A stretch of 64,000 nt of DNA from Typhlomys cinereus. Its lineage: Eukaryota; Chordata; Mammalia; Rodentia; Platacanthomyidae. The notes beneath the pieces are model-generated. The model saw only the letters and a program-made list of their open reading frames with translations, did not search any database and was not told the DNA's origin. A program made the position numbers and the translations under genes. The DNA lies in the NCBI GenBank assembly GCA_023101885.1, contig JALPQD010000232.1, positions 1,144,618-1,208,617 of the forward strand, read 5' to 3'. Below are positions 30,836-42,440 of this stretch, piece after piece. Each line of letters starts with the position of its first letter. Position 1 is the stretch's first letter.

Positions 30836-33734
30836 CCTAGGGGAACTTTGCACAGCAACATATTAACAAAGAGAGATTCTTTGTGATGACATTAAATTAA
30901 TCTGTACAGACCAGAGTAATCACCTTATTTTAAGATTCTTAATACATCTACAAAGATGGTTTTTCCTTACAAGAAATTCTTTAAAATTTTATAATTTTTT
31001 AGGTATGTTTCTACTTCTTACCACCTTTTCTCACAGACAATCACATTGTCCAAATTTGTTTTATACAAGCTCATTCTCTACTCATGACACTTGGTTATAA
31101 TTTGACATAATTCAATTTTAATAATCGAAGCAACAAATTATATTTTTCTCTTTTACAAACCCATAAGAATGCCCATGATTCATATGTTGTCTGGTAAAAT
31201 CTCAACTATCTACATCTTTTATAAAATAGAAGAATAATGATGAGTCATTTGTTTTTTACTCTACTAAAATATATTTTGGTAATATCAGAATATATTTTAA
31301 AGTGTACTTTATTTCATCATATTGTTTTCCAAACAATAAAAATTCAAGATTCCTCTTCAGCCACATTTACTTACAGTGAACCATGAACTTGTATCTGCCT
31401 GTTTTCAACTCATGATTCATTGAAGAATCAAGTGCTACCATGCATTTCCTGAATTCAGAGGCAATTATGTATGAATAAGTATACCAATTTTGACTTTCAG
31501 ACTGTGAGTCGAATTAACATGTTCAAATCTAAGGTTACCACTACCTACATCACACATTTTCCATTATCATGGTTGGTATGACAGTCCAATGTAAAAAATG
31601 TACACTAGCAAAATGCTTAACAGAATAACTAGCGCATCAATCTGCTTATTAAGAATTTTTTTGCATTAGGACAATAAAATCTTAATATTGGTTGCTATCA
31701 CAGCCTAACATACAAGTTGGAAGATTTATTATTCAAAGCTATTTCCCAAGTCAGCAATTTTGTGTGTTACAATACAGAGGCATAATCAGATGGCTATAAC
31801 AGCTTACATTATTAAGAAATGTTTTAAAAGCACAGTTAATATAATGAAATGCTAATTGGCATGCTATTAACTGTCAAATTGGTTGCAGTTAACTCATAAT
31901 ATTGGAGTTCTATAAACATGAATCTTAAGATCATTTGCTTATTTGGGTACTTTAGTAAAGAAAAACAAAAGGAGATATGGAACAGATAATGTAATTAAGT
32001 AGAAATAAAGACAATGTCATAGAAATACTGAGTTTCATTGCAAAAGCAGCGCCTAACTCTCAAGTTCATAACTGTTTGCAAGTAAACATTCTCCCTGAAG
32101 ATTTTGTTCAGAATGTAATGAAAGGAAACTCTTCCTAATGTTGGTTATGGGAATCCTACTATACTTCTTTTTGCCATCATGTTTCATTTTACTTCTCCCC
32201 ATGGTAGAAAGATAGAATTTGACTGGAGGTGTTTTTTACCTTTGTTTCAATAAATCTTTACATACTGCCCACTGCTGGTATTTCTAAATTAAGAAATTAA
32301 AGATATATTATTGCAGATATATTATTGAGGATCAATCTTTCTCATAATTACCTGTACAGGAAATGAAATAATATGTGTACATATGTCTCCATATATAAAC
32401 CAGTAGTACAAAAAAGCATAAGCATGTCGTCTGGTCATATGATATGGTCCAAGCAAATTTCAAACCAGTGTGCAGTTTCCAGCTAACTAGAAGGATGACT
32501 TGTAATGTTAATCTTCTGCTAACAGAAAAGCAACCCTGACTGTCAGCCAGGAAATAGAAGCGAGTGTAAAATTCTGCTTTCCATATGCTTTATTCAAACA
32601 TTAAGTCCATACAAAACATTGAAGAAATAAAAACTTTAAAAGTCAGAACTGAGATAGAAAAATGTAAGTAGGACAAATTCATGAATTCATTTATGTTTTG
32701 TCTAAAATACACCCCTCCTCACATCAGTTTGAAGCTGTTTGCACGGTGGGGTATTTCAACCTACTAATGATTTCACAGCTGGCACACACATGGTACCAAC
32801 GCTTATTGGCATCCTCAATGTCAGTTATTTTTAAGAAGCTCCTTTCCAGGACTCTGAATAAATTATCTATCAAGTGCAGCCGTGCATGGCACACCCAAGA
32901 CACAATTTGCAGTCTCAAACAGGCTCTCATTATTTGGTGTAAATGAAATCCCAAGTCATTAAACTTCTTTTTTTTATAAAAGAAGGCATCCCATATTAAA
33001 AATATGAGCAAATGAAAGACCTCACAGGTCATCTTTTCAGTCCATTACATACATAGTAATGAGCTTGGAAATAGGCTCAATCCCTGAGCAATTGTTTACT
33101 TTCCTTTGAAAGACAAAAGTTGTTTTCTGTCAAACACATCACACTAAAAGTTCAAGCAGGCTAGTTTCATCTATTCCACCGGGGGAACTCTTAGAAAATT
33201 GGCAAAAGAAGAGACAGCACACACAATGATGATAAGAAATATCAAATTCTGGAATTTACAAGGTTCTGTGCTATAAATAAACAAATATGCAATCTGCCTG
33301 CTGAATAACTATCCATGACTCATATTTCTAATTTTCTGAAGATATTTCCCCTATCTCAAAGTTAAAGGGTTAAGGTATGTCTACATGTATATCCACATGT
33401 ACGAATAAACAATATATGATGGGGTGTTTTCCCTTGATCTCATTATTTCAGTTTTATCAATTTCAAGTAATTTAATAATTTGTTCTTATTTTATTGAAAA
33501 TTTTTCATAGACAAACACTCCTGTCACAACATAGATGCTAAATCCAGGAGTTCATTGCAATGAGATCTACTATCAGCAATGATTTTTTGACAATGGATTT
33601 AAAGTATCTGTAGTCATCTTTCTACATGTACTATGAATTTTGATGATGCTTTATACAAGTTTCCAAGCTATGTGTTCCTGAAATACTTCTAATTGATGAA
33701 CTGAGATTCACAACTCATTCAAAAAAAAAAAAAA
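30836..33734. other. 2.9 kb unique DNA with one low-AT block
   Basis: It is mostly AT-rich and unassigned. The block 32700-33030 has more even composition and an open minus-strand frame of 102 codons (32724-33032) that matches no family I know. It could be a conserved non-coding element. Near 32300-32330 there is a short imperfect tandem GATATATTATTG duplication. Confidence 0.45.
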
Positions 33735-33736
33735 GC

Positions 33737-34004
33737 GGGGCTAGAGAGGTGGCTCAGGGGTTAAACCTTGCAGGCAGAAGGTCCTGAGTTCGGATCCTAG
33801 ACCCCATGTATAGATGCGGGGTGGAAGCAGGGGCGGCCTGCGTTTCTGGTCCTGGTAGGGCGGAGCCTGGAATCCCTGGGCAGAGTAAACAAGGAGGACT
33901 GGTAAAGGAGGCCCATGGTGGTTCCCCAATTCGCCCGTGGTTCTACACACACATACACACGCACACATGCACAATTGAATAAATAAATATTTTTTTAAAA
34001 AAAA
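33737..34004 (+). mobile_element. Young tRNA-derived (DIP-like) SINE
   Basis: Head GGGGCTAGAGAGGTGGCTCA with A-box-like GTGGCTCAGGGG, then B-box-like GAGTTCGGATCC. The body has GGCGGCCTGCGTTTCTGG and TCCTGGTAGGGCGGAGCC, then AGAGTAAACAAGGAGG and a GGTTCTACACACACA tail ending TTGAATAAATAAATA. A 9-base stretch normally present between TTAA and CCTTGCAGGC is missing from the head. It sits directly after an A15 run, so the target-site duplication (AAAAAAGC-like) cannot be set exactly. Confidence 0.88.
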
Positions 34005-34904
34005 GCATTTAGTCCAAAGTGGGGTGAATGTCATCTGCAGCAATCCATTTTGGTGTTGGTATCAACAATACATATGTAAGATGATATAATGCAACATCTT
34101 CATAATAGAATTACTGCAAAATGCACCTTAAATCCTGCCTTATAAGTTAACCAGAATAGAAGTGGTCTCTTTCTCTGAAATTCCACTATTTTTAGAAATG
34201 ATTTAATTGCAGAAATATCCGAATGAATTCATTTTAAAATCAAAGAAAAACAAAGCATTCCACTGGACTTATTTAGAAATCTCCAAATTTAATTAAACTT
34301 ATTAGTATGGCCATCCTACTCTATACTGTGTCTATGAAGACAATTTTCTTTCTAATTTTTCTTTAGTGCACTTGAATTATTTAACGTGTTCCTGCCTTTA
34401 GAGATTCTTTAACAAGGAGTTTTCTAAAAATGGATACATGAATAAATAAAAGTAACTACTAGCATACTTGAACTCTTGACTCTCCTTACATTCATGATTC
34501 TGCTATACTAGGGATAGTTTAAAGGCATTTCCCATGAAAAAAATATGCAATTATTTTTGGTTTTGTTTTCACAAATATTGTTATGATAAATTTAACATAA
34601 AAATACCAGGACTGACTTGTCAATTTCAGTGTTCCCTGATCTTTTTAAAGTAGTTTGCACCATTGAGGATGATCTCAGACTCTTGTTACCTATTCTCCAT
34701 CTCAAATACTTCCATTGAGTGTACAAACTGTTCTTAAACTAGTTTTTTAATTGAAACAAGTGACAATAGTATCAGCTCTTCAATTAAGTTAAATTTTCTC
34801 TTTCTCGTCTCTCTCCTTTCTCTGGTTCATGCACATGTATTCATGTGTTCACATGTTTGTGCATGTGTGTGCTCTTGAATTTTGCATTAACAGTATATTT
34901 TAAA
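34005..34904. other. AT-rich DNA, no gene seen
   Basis: Nothing recognised apart from a short GT/CA-rich patch near 34830-34875. Confidence 0.45.
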
Positions 34905-35760
34905 AACCATCAAGGACTGCAAGTGAGTAATGAGACATCTGGTTAAGTTCACAGACTTTCATTCCTGATCATTTACAACTGATGGGGTATGATCTCACAA
35001 GAAGGGGAGGGCATATAATCTGGCAGATAAAAAATAACCATTTTGCAAATGGGTGACTGACCCTTCCCTCACTGCGGTTTCCTACTTTTATTACATCTAC
35101 CTTTGAATATACTCTTATAACAAGACTCTAGTTTAACAGCTTTTTATCTCTGGCCAGGGGGTGACATCCAATACCCATCAGGATGGAGTGAAGGGCATTG
35201 CAGGAAAAGCAAAACTGGAAAAAAATCAACAAACCATAATCCAGAACTTCAGAGACTCTATATCAATCACCTGGAACTAGGCCAGCCTAATCTTTCCCCA
35301 TCCAGCAGCTCAGGGAAATTTGCGGAAGAGGGGGCGGTAAGATTGTAAGAGCACAAGGATGGAGGAGCAATGATACAAGATACTTCACACAAGTTAGGGC
35401 CGAAGCAATCATAATTGGATTTTACATGCCCTGCGCAATGTCCAATACACTACTGACCCCACAAAGTCTAGCATTTGCTAAAGGCACTAGTATCCTTGGA
35501 GGCAAGGGGTTGACAGCCACAGTAGTGTTCCTATGCTTAAGGGGAACAAAGGAAAGGGTTCTGGGAAACGCCACTGGGTCCTTGCACCTCATCGGAGAGG
35601 AGGACCCAGAGGAGAGTCTGGCATGCACATTAAAGGATGCTCCGGGGATGGGAGGGGGAGGCACTGGGGAATGAGGAGGGAGACGGGTATGGAGGTTGGA
35701 GGGAGGGAGGGAACTGGTGTACCTGTTAAGTTTGTATGAGTGGAAATAAAAAAAAAAAAA
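34905..35760 (+). mobile_element. 5'-truncated L1: 3' UTR only
   Basis: It starts within the L1 3' UTR at CCATCAAGGACTGCAAG and follows the same block order as the copies at 2056-7594. It includes CTCTGGCCAGGGGGTGACATCC, the small open frame region (35426-35674), the G-rich tract (35640-35715), GTTAAGTTTGTATGAGTGG and a 13-base A-run. It most resembles the copy at 3363, with shared CATTTGCTAAAGG and GGGAAACGCCACTGG-like variants, so the two probably come from the same source subfamily. No clear target-site duplication was found. Confidence 0.9.
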
Positions 35761-36520
35761 CAAACAGTTCAACCTCTGAAAAATCTGGCGCTGTGGACTA
35801 ATGATATGGAAATGGTTCTGTTTTTGTTTTAATCCTCAGACAGAGAAAACAAGCCAGCATGTAATGTAAAATTTGTAAAGATTTACACGTGAATGGTTCA
35901 GCATCTCTTCATTACCAAGGGACTGGTAATAACCATGTCAATTAGCCTGAAAGTTGGTTGTTCAGTCTCAGTCCACTTCTGATGTGACTAAGACCCAATT
36001 TAAACTCTTCATTTCAAAGAAAACGCTTTAATTCAGAATCACCCAAATTGCCCTAAAATTCCCAGTGCTTTGTGGCTTTGACATAATTAAGTCAATTGTT
36101 AGCAACAAGATTTTGCAATGGTTTGTTTCACATATCATTGATACTATTATACTAGATGATTCTAACTCTATATCTATCTATATCTATATATACATACATG
36201 ATATAATAACATATATATGATTAATATTAAAGGAAATTTCTAAGTTTTACATTGAAATGTGACAATATTTCCCACAAATTGTTAATGCTGATGATATATC
36301 AATAAATAAGATGGATCAGTGGTTACTTTTCTATGAATTTAGAGATTTCATATGAGTTTGGCAGTCAAATGTCAAAACTAACAATGATTGGATTGAATTA
36401 TGGATTCATATATTAGAAATGAATGAGCAAAGAATACATGCTAGAAATGAAGAAGCAACACAAATTAGCAACACAAATACATAATATTTGACCAGGATTC
36501 AAATGAAAAGTAAAATGTAT
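35761..36520. other. AT-rich DNA with short TATC run, no gene seen
   Basis: A TATC/TATA-type microsatellite occupies about 36169-36200. No gene or other repeat is recognised. Confidence 0.5.
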
Positions 36521-36532
36521 TTAAAAATAATT

Positions 36533-36731
36533 GGGGCTGGAGAGGTGGCTCAGGGGTTAAGCCTCCGCCTTGCAGGCGGAAGGTCCTGAGTTCGGATCCC
36601 AGATCCCACGTATAGACGCCAGGCAGAAGCGGGGGCGGCCTGTGCTTCTGGTCCTGGTAGGGCGGAGCCTGTGAATCCCGGGGCAGAAGGAGGTAGAGGT
36701 GTCCATGGTGGTTCCCGAATTCGTCCGTGGT

Positions 36732-36777
<46 letters not shown>

Positions 36778-36824
36778 TACATACGCACATGCGCACAGTT
36801 GAATAAATAATAAAAAAATTAAAA
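36533..36824 (+). mobile_element. Young tRNA-derived (DIP-like) SINE, best preserved copy
   Basis: It begins GGGGCTGGAGAGGTGGCTCA. The RNA polymerase III A-box-like segment is GTGGCTCAGGGG (about 36546) and the B-box-like segment GAGTTCGGATC (about 36588), giving an internal promoter. The body holds CACGTATAGACGCCAGGCAG, GGGGCGGCCTGTGC and CCCGGGGCAGAAGGAGG. A pure CA repeat follows GGTTCTA (36734-36770). The end is TTGAATAAATAATAAAAAAA. The flanks share AAAAATAATT (36523-36532 and 36825-36834). It represents the subfamily lacking AGTAAACAAGG in the body. It contains many CpGs, which fits recent insertion. Confidence 0.93.
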
Positions 36825-36834
36825 AAAAATAATT

Positions 36835-37175
36835 GGACAGATGTCAAGTATAGCCAAGGATTCAAAAATTCCATGAGGGGAAGAGACAGCCTGCTGATGA
36901 CAGGAACTGAAAATAGGCCTTGCATTGAACCGTCATGAGAAGTGAGACAGACCATTGGGAATGTAGGTTCTTAGGATTAAGTTACCTTTTAATGGTTCCC
37001 CATATGTTCTTGTCTTAGAGATTTGATCCTCACCTAGTTTGTCAATGTAAATACAATGGAACTCACAAAAGGTGAGGTCTAGTGGATAAAAATTAGGCAA
37101 TTAAGAACATAATTCTTGAAAGAGACAGATGGAGCTTTCAAGTGTCCAAGTTAATATTCATGAAAATGGATGGTT

Positions 37176-37223
<48 letters not shown>

Positions 37224-38130
37224 CATGTTCCTTTATAGTATTAGTGGTATGTGCTGCTCTTGAGTTCTTCTACATGTACTATCTATATCCATTGTCTTAT
37301 GCATACCCTCCATTTTGACTACACTTGACATGACAGGTTCACTAGATCAAGCAGACATCAAAACCATGCTTTTACACCTCAAAAACTGTAAGCTAAGTAA
37401 GAATTACATAGCCTCAATTTTTTTAAAGGCAATAGGAAATTCATTCACTGGGAGTTGCTGTCATGAGGTGGAGGCTATAGAAATGCTATTTTTTTCTAAT
37501 CAGTAAAGTTTCATGACTTATTTCAAGCATTTTTTTACTTGGAAGATATTATCTCTAGTTATTATTACTATGTTCTTTAGCTGGTGTATGACTCTCTTTT
37601 CCGAAAAAAATTTCAGTTAAAGCATTCCACTTACGTTCAATAGAAAGACTCAGCTCTTCTCTTCTCTGGAATCTTTTATTTTCAAGTAGGCTCTTGAAAA
37701 ACCAAGGACAATTTCTTAATTTAGATTCTGAGCTCAGGAAGTACTACTGAAGCCATCATCAACACCAGGAACCTAAAATGAGGTATAAGTGGTAGAATGA
37801 GTGTTTCTATTAAGTGAGAAATTCTGAGCTAGTCCCTGAAAAGATCAGCCAATAGCACTGTGGACTATAAGTGTCTCAGTGGTGTTCTCCAGACAACTCA
37901 TATCATTTCACATGCTGTGAACAAATCTCAGAGAATTCAGTAAGATGAATTTATTTTGTTGTTTTGATTAATTCTCCAAGGCTTCCATGACATAAAATGA
38001 AAAGAATTAAAATTTAGCTGAAATAGGATTGTTTGAGAATTGTGCCTTAACTAGGACATGTATTTATTCCATGTATTTTGTATGTGGTTCCTACTTAAGA
38101 GATGGAGGTACTTAGCACATCACATTGAAG
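36835..38130. other. Intergenic DNA, no gene seen
   Basis: It holds a pure GA dinucleotide tract at 37180-37221. The open frame near 37315-37506 has no recognisable content. Confidence 0.5.
37180..37221. repeat. (GA)n microsatellite
   Basis: About 42 bases of uninterrupted GA dinucleotide. Confidence 0.97.
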
Positions 38131-38134
38131 ATGT

Positions 38135-38409
38135 TTGGGGATAAGGAAATAGCTCAATGAGTACTATATTTGTCTCCCATGCATAATGACATGGGCATGA
38201 TCACCAGAATCCATAGAAACAAAGTCCATAGAGGTAGTTTGTGGTTCTGTAATCATAGCATTGAGAAAGCAAAGACAGGCAGTTACCTGACCAAATATCC
38301 TAACATACATGGCAAACTCCAGGTCAGTGTGAAAGTATCTCAAAGCAAAAAAGTAACAAAAACCTGGTAGATGATCCTTGAGGAATAACAACCAAGTTTC
38401 TCCTCTGAC

Positions 38410-38454
<45 letters not shown>

Positions 38455-38455
38455 A
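38135..38455 (+). mobile_element. B4 SINE with expanded CA tail
   Basis: A diverged tRNA-like head (ATAAGGAAATAGCTCAATGA) is followed by a B1-like middle (GTTTGTGGTTCTGTAATCAT, then CATTGAGAAAGCAAAGACAGG) and GGCAAACTCCAGGTCAGTG. The typical ending TCTCCTCTGACCTACACACA runs into a 42-base pure CA tract (38412-38453). This order (tRNA head, B1 body, CA tail) defines B4. Many substitutions show it is an old copy, yet the CA tail is long and clean. Confidence 0.8.
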
Positions 38456-39420
38456 CAGGAGGTTGGGAGCCATGAGCTCTTAAATGAAGCAAATAATTCT
38501 TAGTAACTTAGCACATGTCTGCCATGTGTTTTGCCTCTTATTATATTCTACCAAAGAAACCAAGACACCCGACTTCTTTGAGGCAAAAAGGATTCTCTGT
38601 GCTCGGGGAATAAAGTGATATAAATTCTACTCTAGGAGACACATTATTATACCTTAAGAGGAAAAGGGACATCCTAAAAGAACCCTGCTGGCAGACTTGG
38701 ACAAGAATCATACAGATATTTGGACGTTTTGAAATACTCTTTTAGGCTAGTCTTCATACTGATTATTCTTCCTTAGGTTTTGTTCTTTTGAGACCTTATA
38801 TTTAGATGAAAACATCAATGCAGTGACAACCTATTAACGTTTAGGTCAAATATTTCTAGCAATTTTGAATCTGAATTAGTAATCAGGTTCTCTTTAGCAC
38901 AGAGGCAGAAAGTGGCTTCCTCTGAGCTGGGCAGAAGGAGGCTCAGCATGAGGATGAGAGATTGTGTCTTTAGATCATATCAGCCCTTGCTTCTCTGATC
39001 TTGGCTGAACTTACTACTGTCATGTCTCCGTCCAAAACAATGTTTGAGGCTTCCAAGTTGCTCTTGCTACTTCTGAAGCTGTTTTGCTTTGTTTTGTGGT
39101 GCAGAGAAAGATGAAGGTGTTACAAGATCCTTTCCTAATCGATATCTAGATATATAGGACATATTATGATTTTTTTCTCATCAGTTAGACACATCATGTT
39201 CTATAAATTTGACTTCAAATTTCACATATTTCCCCTATTGTTTTAGGAAATATAATACTTGAGTCTTCAGTCAAATTATAAGCAACTGATCTGACAAACT
39301 TCTAGTTTTATCACTCATATTTTTATATCTAAATAATTAAAAAGCAATGAAAACCATTTTGATATATCTTGTATTGTTTTGTTATAATACTTTTATTAAC
39401 TTTTTACTGATAGAAAATGA
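38456..39420. other. Intergenic DNA, no gene seen
   Basis: Nothing recognised. Composition is a little richer in GC around 38880-39070. Confidence 0.45.
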
Positions 39421-39424
39421 AATC

Positions 39425-39750
39425 CAGGGAATATGGATCAGTCAGTAATGCATTTGATCCACAGCTCATCAAGACTTCAGTGCAGATTAAAAAAATATAC
39501 ACATAAAAATCCAAGTAAGTGTGGTAGCAAAATACCTATAATCTCAGATATAGAAGAGATATAGAACTCTGGAAGTTTCATAACCAGCTAGTCTAATTTA
39601 CTCCACAAATTTCAGGGCTGGAATGGACCTGTCTCAATCTAAAGGAAGAAAGTGCCCAAAGAATGGCTCTTGACACCATTTTCTGATTTCCACACGCATG
39701 AGAACACATACTGCGCATATGCTGTCTTCATATGAGCACATGTATACATA
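39425..39750 (+). mobile_element. B4 SINE, diverged
   Basis: A degraded head (GGGAATATGGATCAGTCAG) is followed by GTGTGGTAGCAAAATACCTA and TAATCTCAGATATAGAAG from the B1 body. CCAGCTAGTCTAATTTACTC and ATGGACCTGTCTCAATC follow. The end is GAATGGCTCTTGACACC, then CTGATTTCCACACGCATGAG. This matches the B4 layout with heavy divergence. Confidence 0.7.
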
Positions 39751-40740
39751 GGCATAGAAGTTATTTTACTGCTTCACTAGAACATATGCACATATAACAA
39801 TCTGTGTAAGAAATTATTGCATTTGTTCTAACTAAATAGACTGCTGCTCTATGCCATCTCATAAAAGTAAGTTACTTTAATGAATGGTTGACCACTAACA
39901 CAACTTGATTAAAAATAGTATTAAGTAATGCTGTTGAAGTTAATTAAATCAATTCAAGTAGTTAATAATAATTAATGTTGAATCACTAACTAGAAATGGA
40001 TAAAAAGTGAAAAAAAGCAAGAGAAAAGATTAGAAAAAACAATGTAGCCCTGCCCTCCAAGTTCTCTAATCCAAAAAAATTTTATATACAAAAATAAGTC
40101 TACCATTTTCCATTCGAATTATAGTGAAATACGTTCTAATTACAATTAATCACGTGAGTCATACAAATCAAAAATCTCCACAGTTGTTAAGTTCAAAGAG
40201 AAATCATCTTTACATGCAGATATATGTTCATCATGGCCAGTTGAATTCACATATTTTTGGTCGGGTTTTCTGAAAAAACTGATAATTCTCATTAAAACAA
40301 AAAAATGGAGAGTTTTGCCTTGCCGGTTTTACCATTTGCTGTTAATATTTCTAGGCAATATTTTCATACTAACATACCATACATTAAATCCAGTAAAAGA
40401 GAATTATAATAATTATTGTTTTAAGAATCGTTGTGCCCTTTCGAAAGTAATAAAATGTTAGGAAGGCTTTCACATAATAGAAGTCAGTGTAGAATAAAAG
40501 CACACAAACTGCTATTGATTTAGAGTTAGATCATTACTCTTAATGTTTCATTGTAGCTCACAAACCTTCAGTATAATCCACAGACAAAACTACTACCTTA
40601 TAAAATTACTGGTGCTTTTCGACTTTATATTCCTTAACGCTTACTTCATAAGTATGGAATAAGAAAATCAAAAGCATTTTTCACTCTGTTTCCCTATCCC
40701 AAATCATTCCTCTTGCTGACAAACATAAAATGCTTTGAAA
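39751..40740. other. AT-rich DNA, no gene seen
   Basis: Nothing recognised. Confidence 0.45.
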
Positions 40741-40742
40741 AG

Positions 40743-40966
40743 TGGGCTGGAGTGATGGCTCAGGGCTTAAGCCTTTGCCTCACAAGCAGAAGATCCTGAG
40801 TTTCGATCCCATCTTAAAAATGTGGGGCAGAAATGGTGGCAGCCTACACTTCTGGCTCTGGAAGGTGGAGCTGGTAAACTACAGAGCAAAGCAAAAAGGT
40901 GGTAAGTAGCACGATGCAGGGTGGTTCTGAAGTCACCCTTGTGTCTCCACAGGGACACACACTGTT
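40743..40966 (+). mobile_element. Older tRNA-derived SINE (relative of the young family)
   Basis: Head GGGCTGGAGTGATGGCTCAG with CTTAAGCCTTTGCCTCACAA and B-box-like GAGTTTCGATCCC. The body carries GGGGCAGAAATGGTGGCAGC, CTACACTTCTGGCTCTGGAA and GGTGGAGCTGG, then AGCAAAGCAAAAAGGTGG. The end is GTCACCCTTGTGTCTCCACA, then GGGACACACAC. Compared with the young SINE it has an AGCAAAGCAAAAGG-type segment instead of AGTAAACAAGG and a GGGACACA end instead of the GGTTCTACACAC tail. It runs straight into a CT tract. Confidence 0.82.
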
Positions 40967-41016
<50 letters not shown>

Positions 41017-41048
41017 CTCTCTCTCTCCCCCCCCTTCCCTCTCCGTCC
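40966..41048. repeat. (CT)n microsatellite and C-rich run
   Basis: A long CT dinucleotide tract with a few interruptions, then CCCCCCCC and further pyrimidine-rich sequence, joining the 3' end of one SINE to the complement of a B1. Confidence 0.93.
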
Positions 41049-41139
41049 CTCCCAAGCTGACCTCAAAGTTTTGATTTTCCTGCCTGTGCTTCCCAAGTGA
41101 TGGAATTACAGGTGTATGTCACCATGTCTGGTTAAAGCA
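41049..41139 (-). mobile_element. B1 SINE fragment, minus strand
   Basis: The plus strand shows the complement of the B1 left part: AAGCTGACCTCAAAGTTTTG, then CTGCCTGTGCTTCCCAAGTG, ATGGAATTACAGGTGTATG and CACCATGTCTGGTT. B1 is the 7SL RNA-derived SINE of rodents. Only about 90 bases remain. Confidence 0.85.
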
Positions 41140-41164
41140 TGATCACTGATGTAAGAAAACACTA

Positions 41165-41275
41165 TTAATCATTTTTTATATATATGTTCTGTGTATGAGT
41201 GAGTGCATGTATTCATTTGTTTGTGTGTGAAGGACAGAAGTTGATGGTCAAGCTACTTGACCTTTAATCTATTAT
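41165..41275 (-). mobile_element. B3/B4-like SINE fragment, minus strand
   Basis: The phrase TTTGTGTGTGAAGGACAGAA, then GTTGATGGTCAAGC, after a GAGTGCATGTATTC segment resembles the complement of the CA-rich half of B3/B4, whose usual reading is near GTGTGGAGGTCAGAGGACAA. It is short, and the family cannot be fixed. Confidence 0.45.
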
Positions 41276-41604
41276 AAACTTTCCCACAACTAACTAATAG
41301 TCATAATTATTTGGTTGGGCTTTCTAACTTTAAACATTCAATATATAAAACTTCATTGTGCATGAAAGTTTGTTTATGTAAGTGCAGGTCCTTTTTTTCA
41401 ACAAGAGACTTCTGTTGGCAGGGCATCTAATTCAATAATCTCAACTGAATATTGCCTCCAAATTGTGTTACACTAGTAAAATAATAATTTGATCAAAAAC
41501 ATTTACTGCTTCAATCGACATTCCCAAATGAGTATTTTGTGGGTATTGCCTCATATATTTACTGATTACTTTAAGAATTGGAAACAAAGAACTTAAAGTA
41601 CCAT
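41276..41604. other. AT-rich DNA, no gene seen
   Basis: Nothing recognised. Confidence 0.45.
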
Positions 41605-41895
41605 CATTTTTGTATTATTACACTTTTTGCTTAGTTATAATGCTCGATAGTACCACCCTTCTTCTCCTCCCTTCTCCTTCCCACCTGTTGTCACCCTCCA
41701 CTTCTCTCCCCTTCGCATTCTCTCCCTTCTCTTTGGCAAGCCTTTTCCTTCCGTCCTCCTCTCTTGGTGCTTCTTGCTTTCTCCCTTCCATCCTCTAGAG
41801 CATCTGTTTATGTGGGCACTGAATTTCCCTCTGAGTTCAGGACTCAGTGGCATAGCTTAGGGTCCCTCCTTGGGCCGAAGGGCCATCCTTTTATA
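41605..41895 (-). mobile_element. L1 3'-end fragment, minus strand
   Basis: The C-rich stretch 41650-41790 is the complement of the L1 G-rich tract. It is followed by TCTAGAGCATCTGTTTATGT, the complement of the ACATTAAAGGATGCTC-like block, and by GAATTTCCCTCTGAGTTCAG, GACTCAGTGGCATAGC and CCCTCCTTGGGC. The same blocks appear in the minus-strand copy at 23740-23840. It is an older, truncated 3' end. Confidence 0.78.
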
Positions 41896-41979
41896 TCTAG
41901 CTCAATAGCTAGCTTCAAAATTCAGTTTTCTAGAAAACTGACTATATCACTTTAATGCATGTTTTATCTTTTTTGAGTT

Positions 41980-42440
41980 TAAAATTTTCATTGCATGAAT
42001 TTTTCACATCCTTGATTTGATTTGTTCACATTTATTTCATATGTTTTTAGGAGCTAAGGTAAATGGAATTGCTTCTCTCTGGTATTTTTGCTCTTTTCAT
42101 GCTTGGAGTATACAAAAGTAACTGATTTTTGAACATTAATTTTGTATCCTGACACTGTCAAACTCATTTATTAGTTGCAGAAGTTTCTTGGCAGAATCTT
42201 AGGGTCTTTGACATATAGAATCAGGTCATCTGCAAATAGTGATAAATTGACTTCATCTTTTCCCAATTTGTATCCCTTTTATCTTTTCTATTATCTTATA
42301 ACTCTAAAACTTCAAATAAGGTGGACAGCCTTGTCTATTTCCTGATCTGAGTGGGAATACTTCAAGTTTTTCACCATCTATTATGATTTTTGCTATAAGC
42401 TTATCCTATTTATCCTTTACTAGGTTGATAAATGTTCTAT
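41980..42440 (-). pseudogene. Old L1 ORF2 fragment (reverse transcriptase region), minus strand
   Basis: The plus strand shows the complement of the L1 reverse transcriptase region: GATTTTTGAACATTAATTTTG, TGTATCCTGACACTGTCAAA, AGGTCATCTGCAAATAGTGA (complement of the catalytic aspartate block), GACAGCCTTGTCTATTTCCT and GAATACTTCAAGTTTTTCACC. These are classic minus-strand L1 ORF2 phrases. Numerous indels show it is old and dead. It may belong with the 3'-end fragment at 41605-41895 as one decayed insertion. Confidence 0.85.

Noticed and set aside
40767..41096. 109-codon minus-strand frame rich in Arg-Glu
   Set aside because: It is the translation of the CT tract joining a SINE and a B1 fragment.
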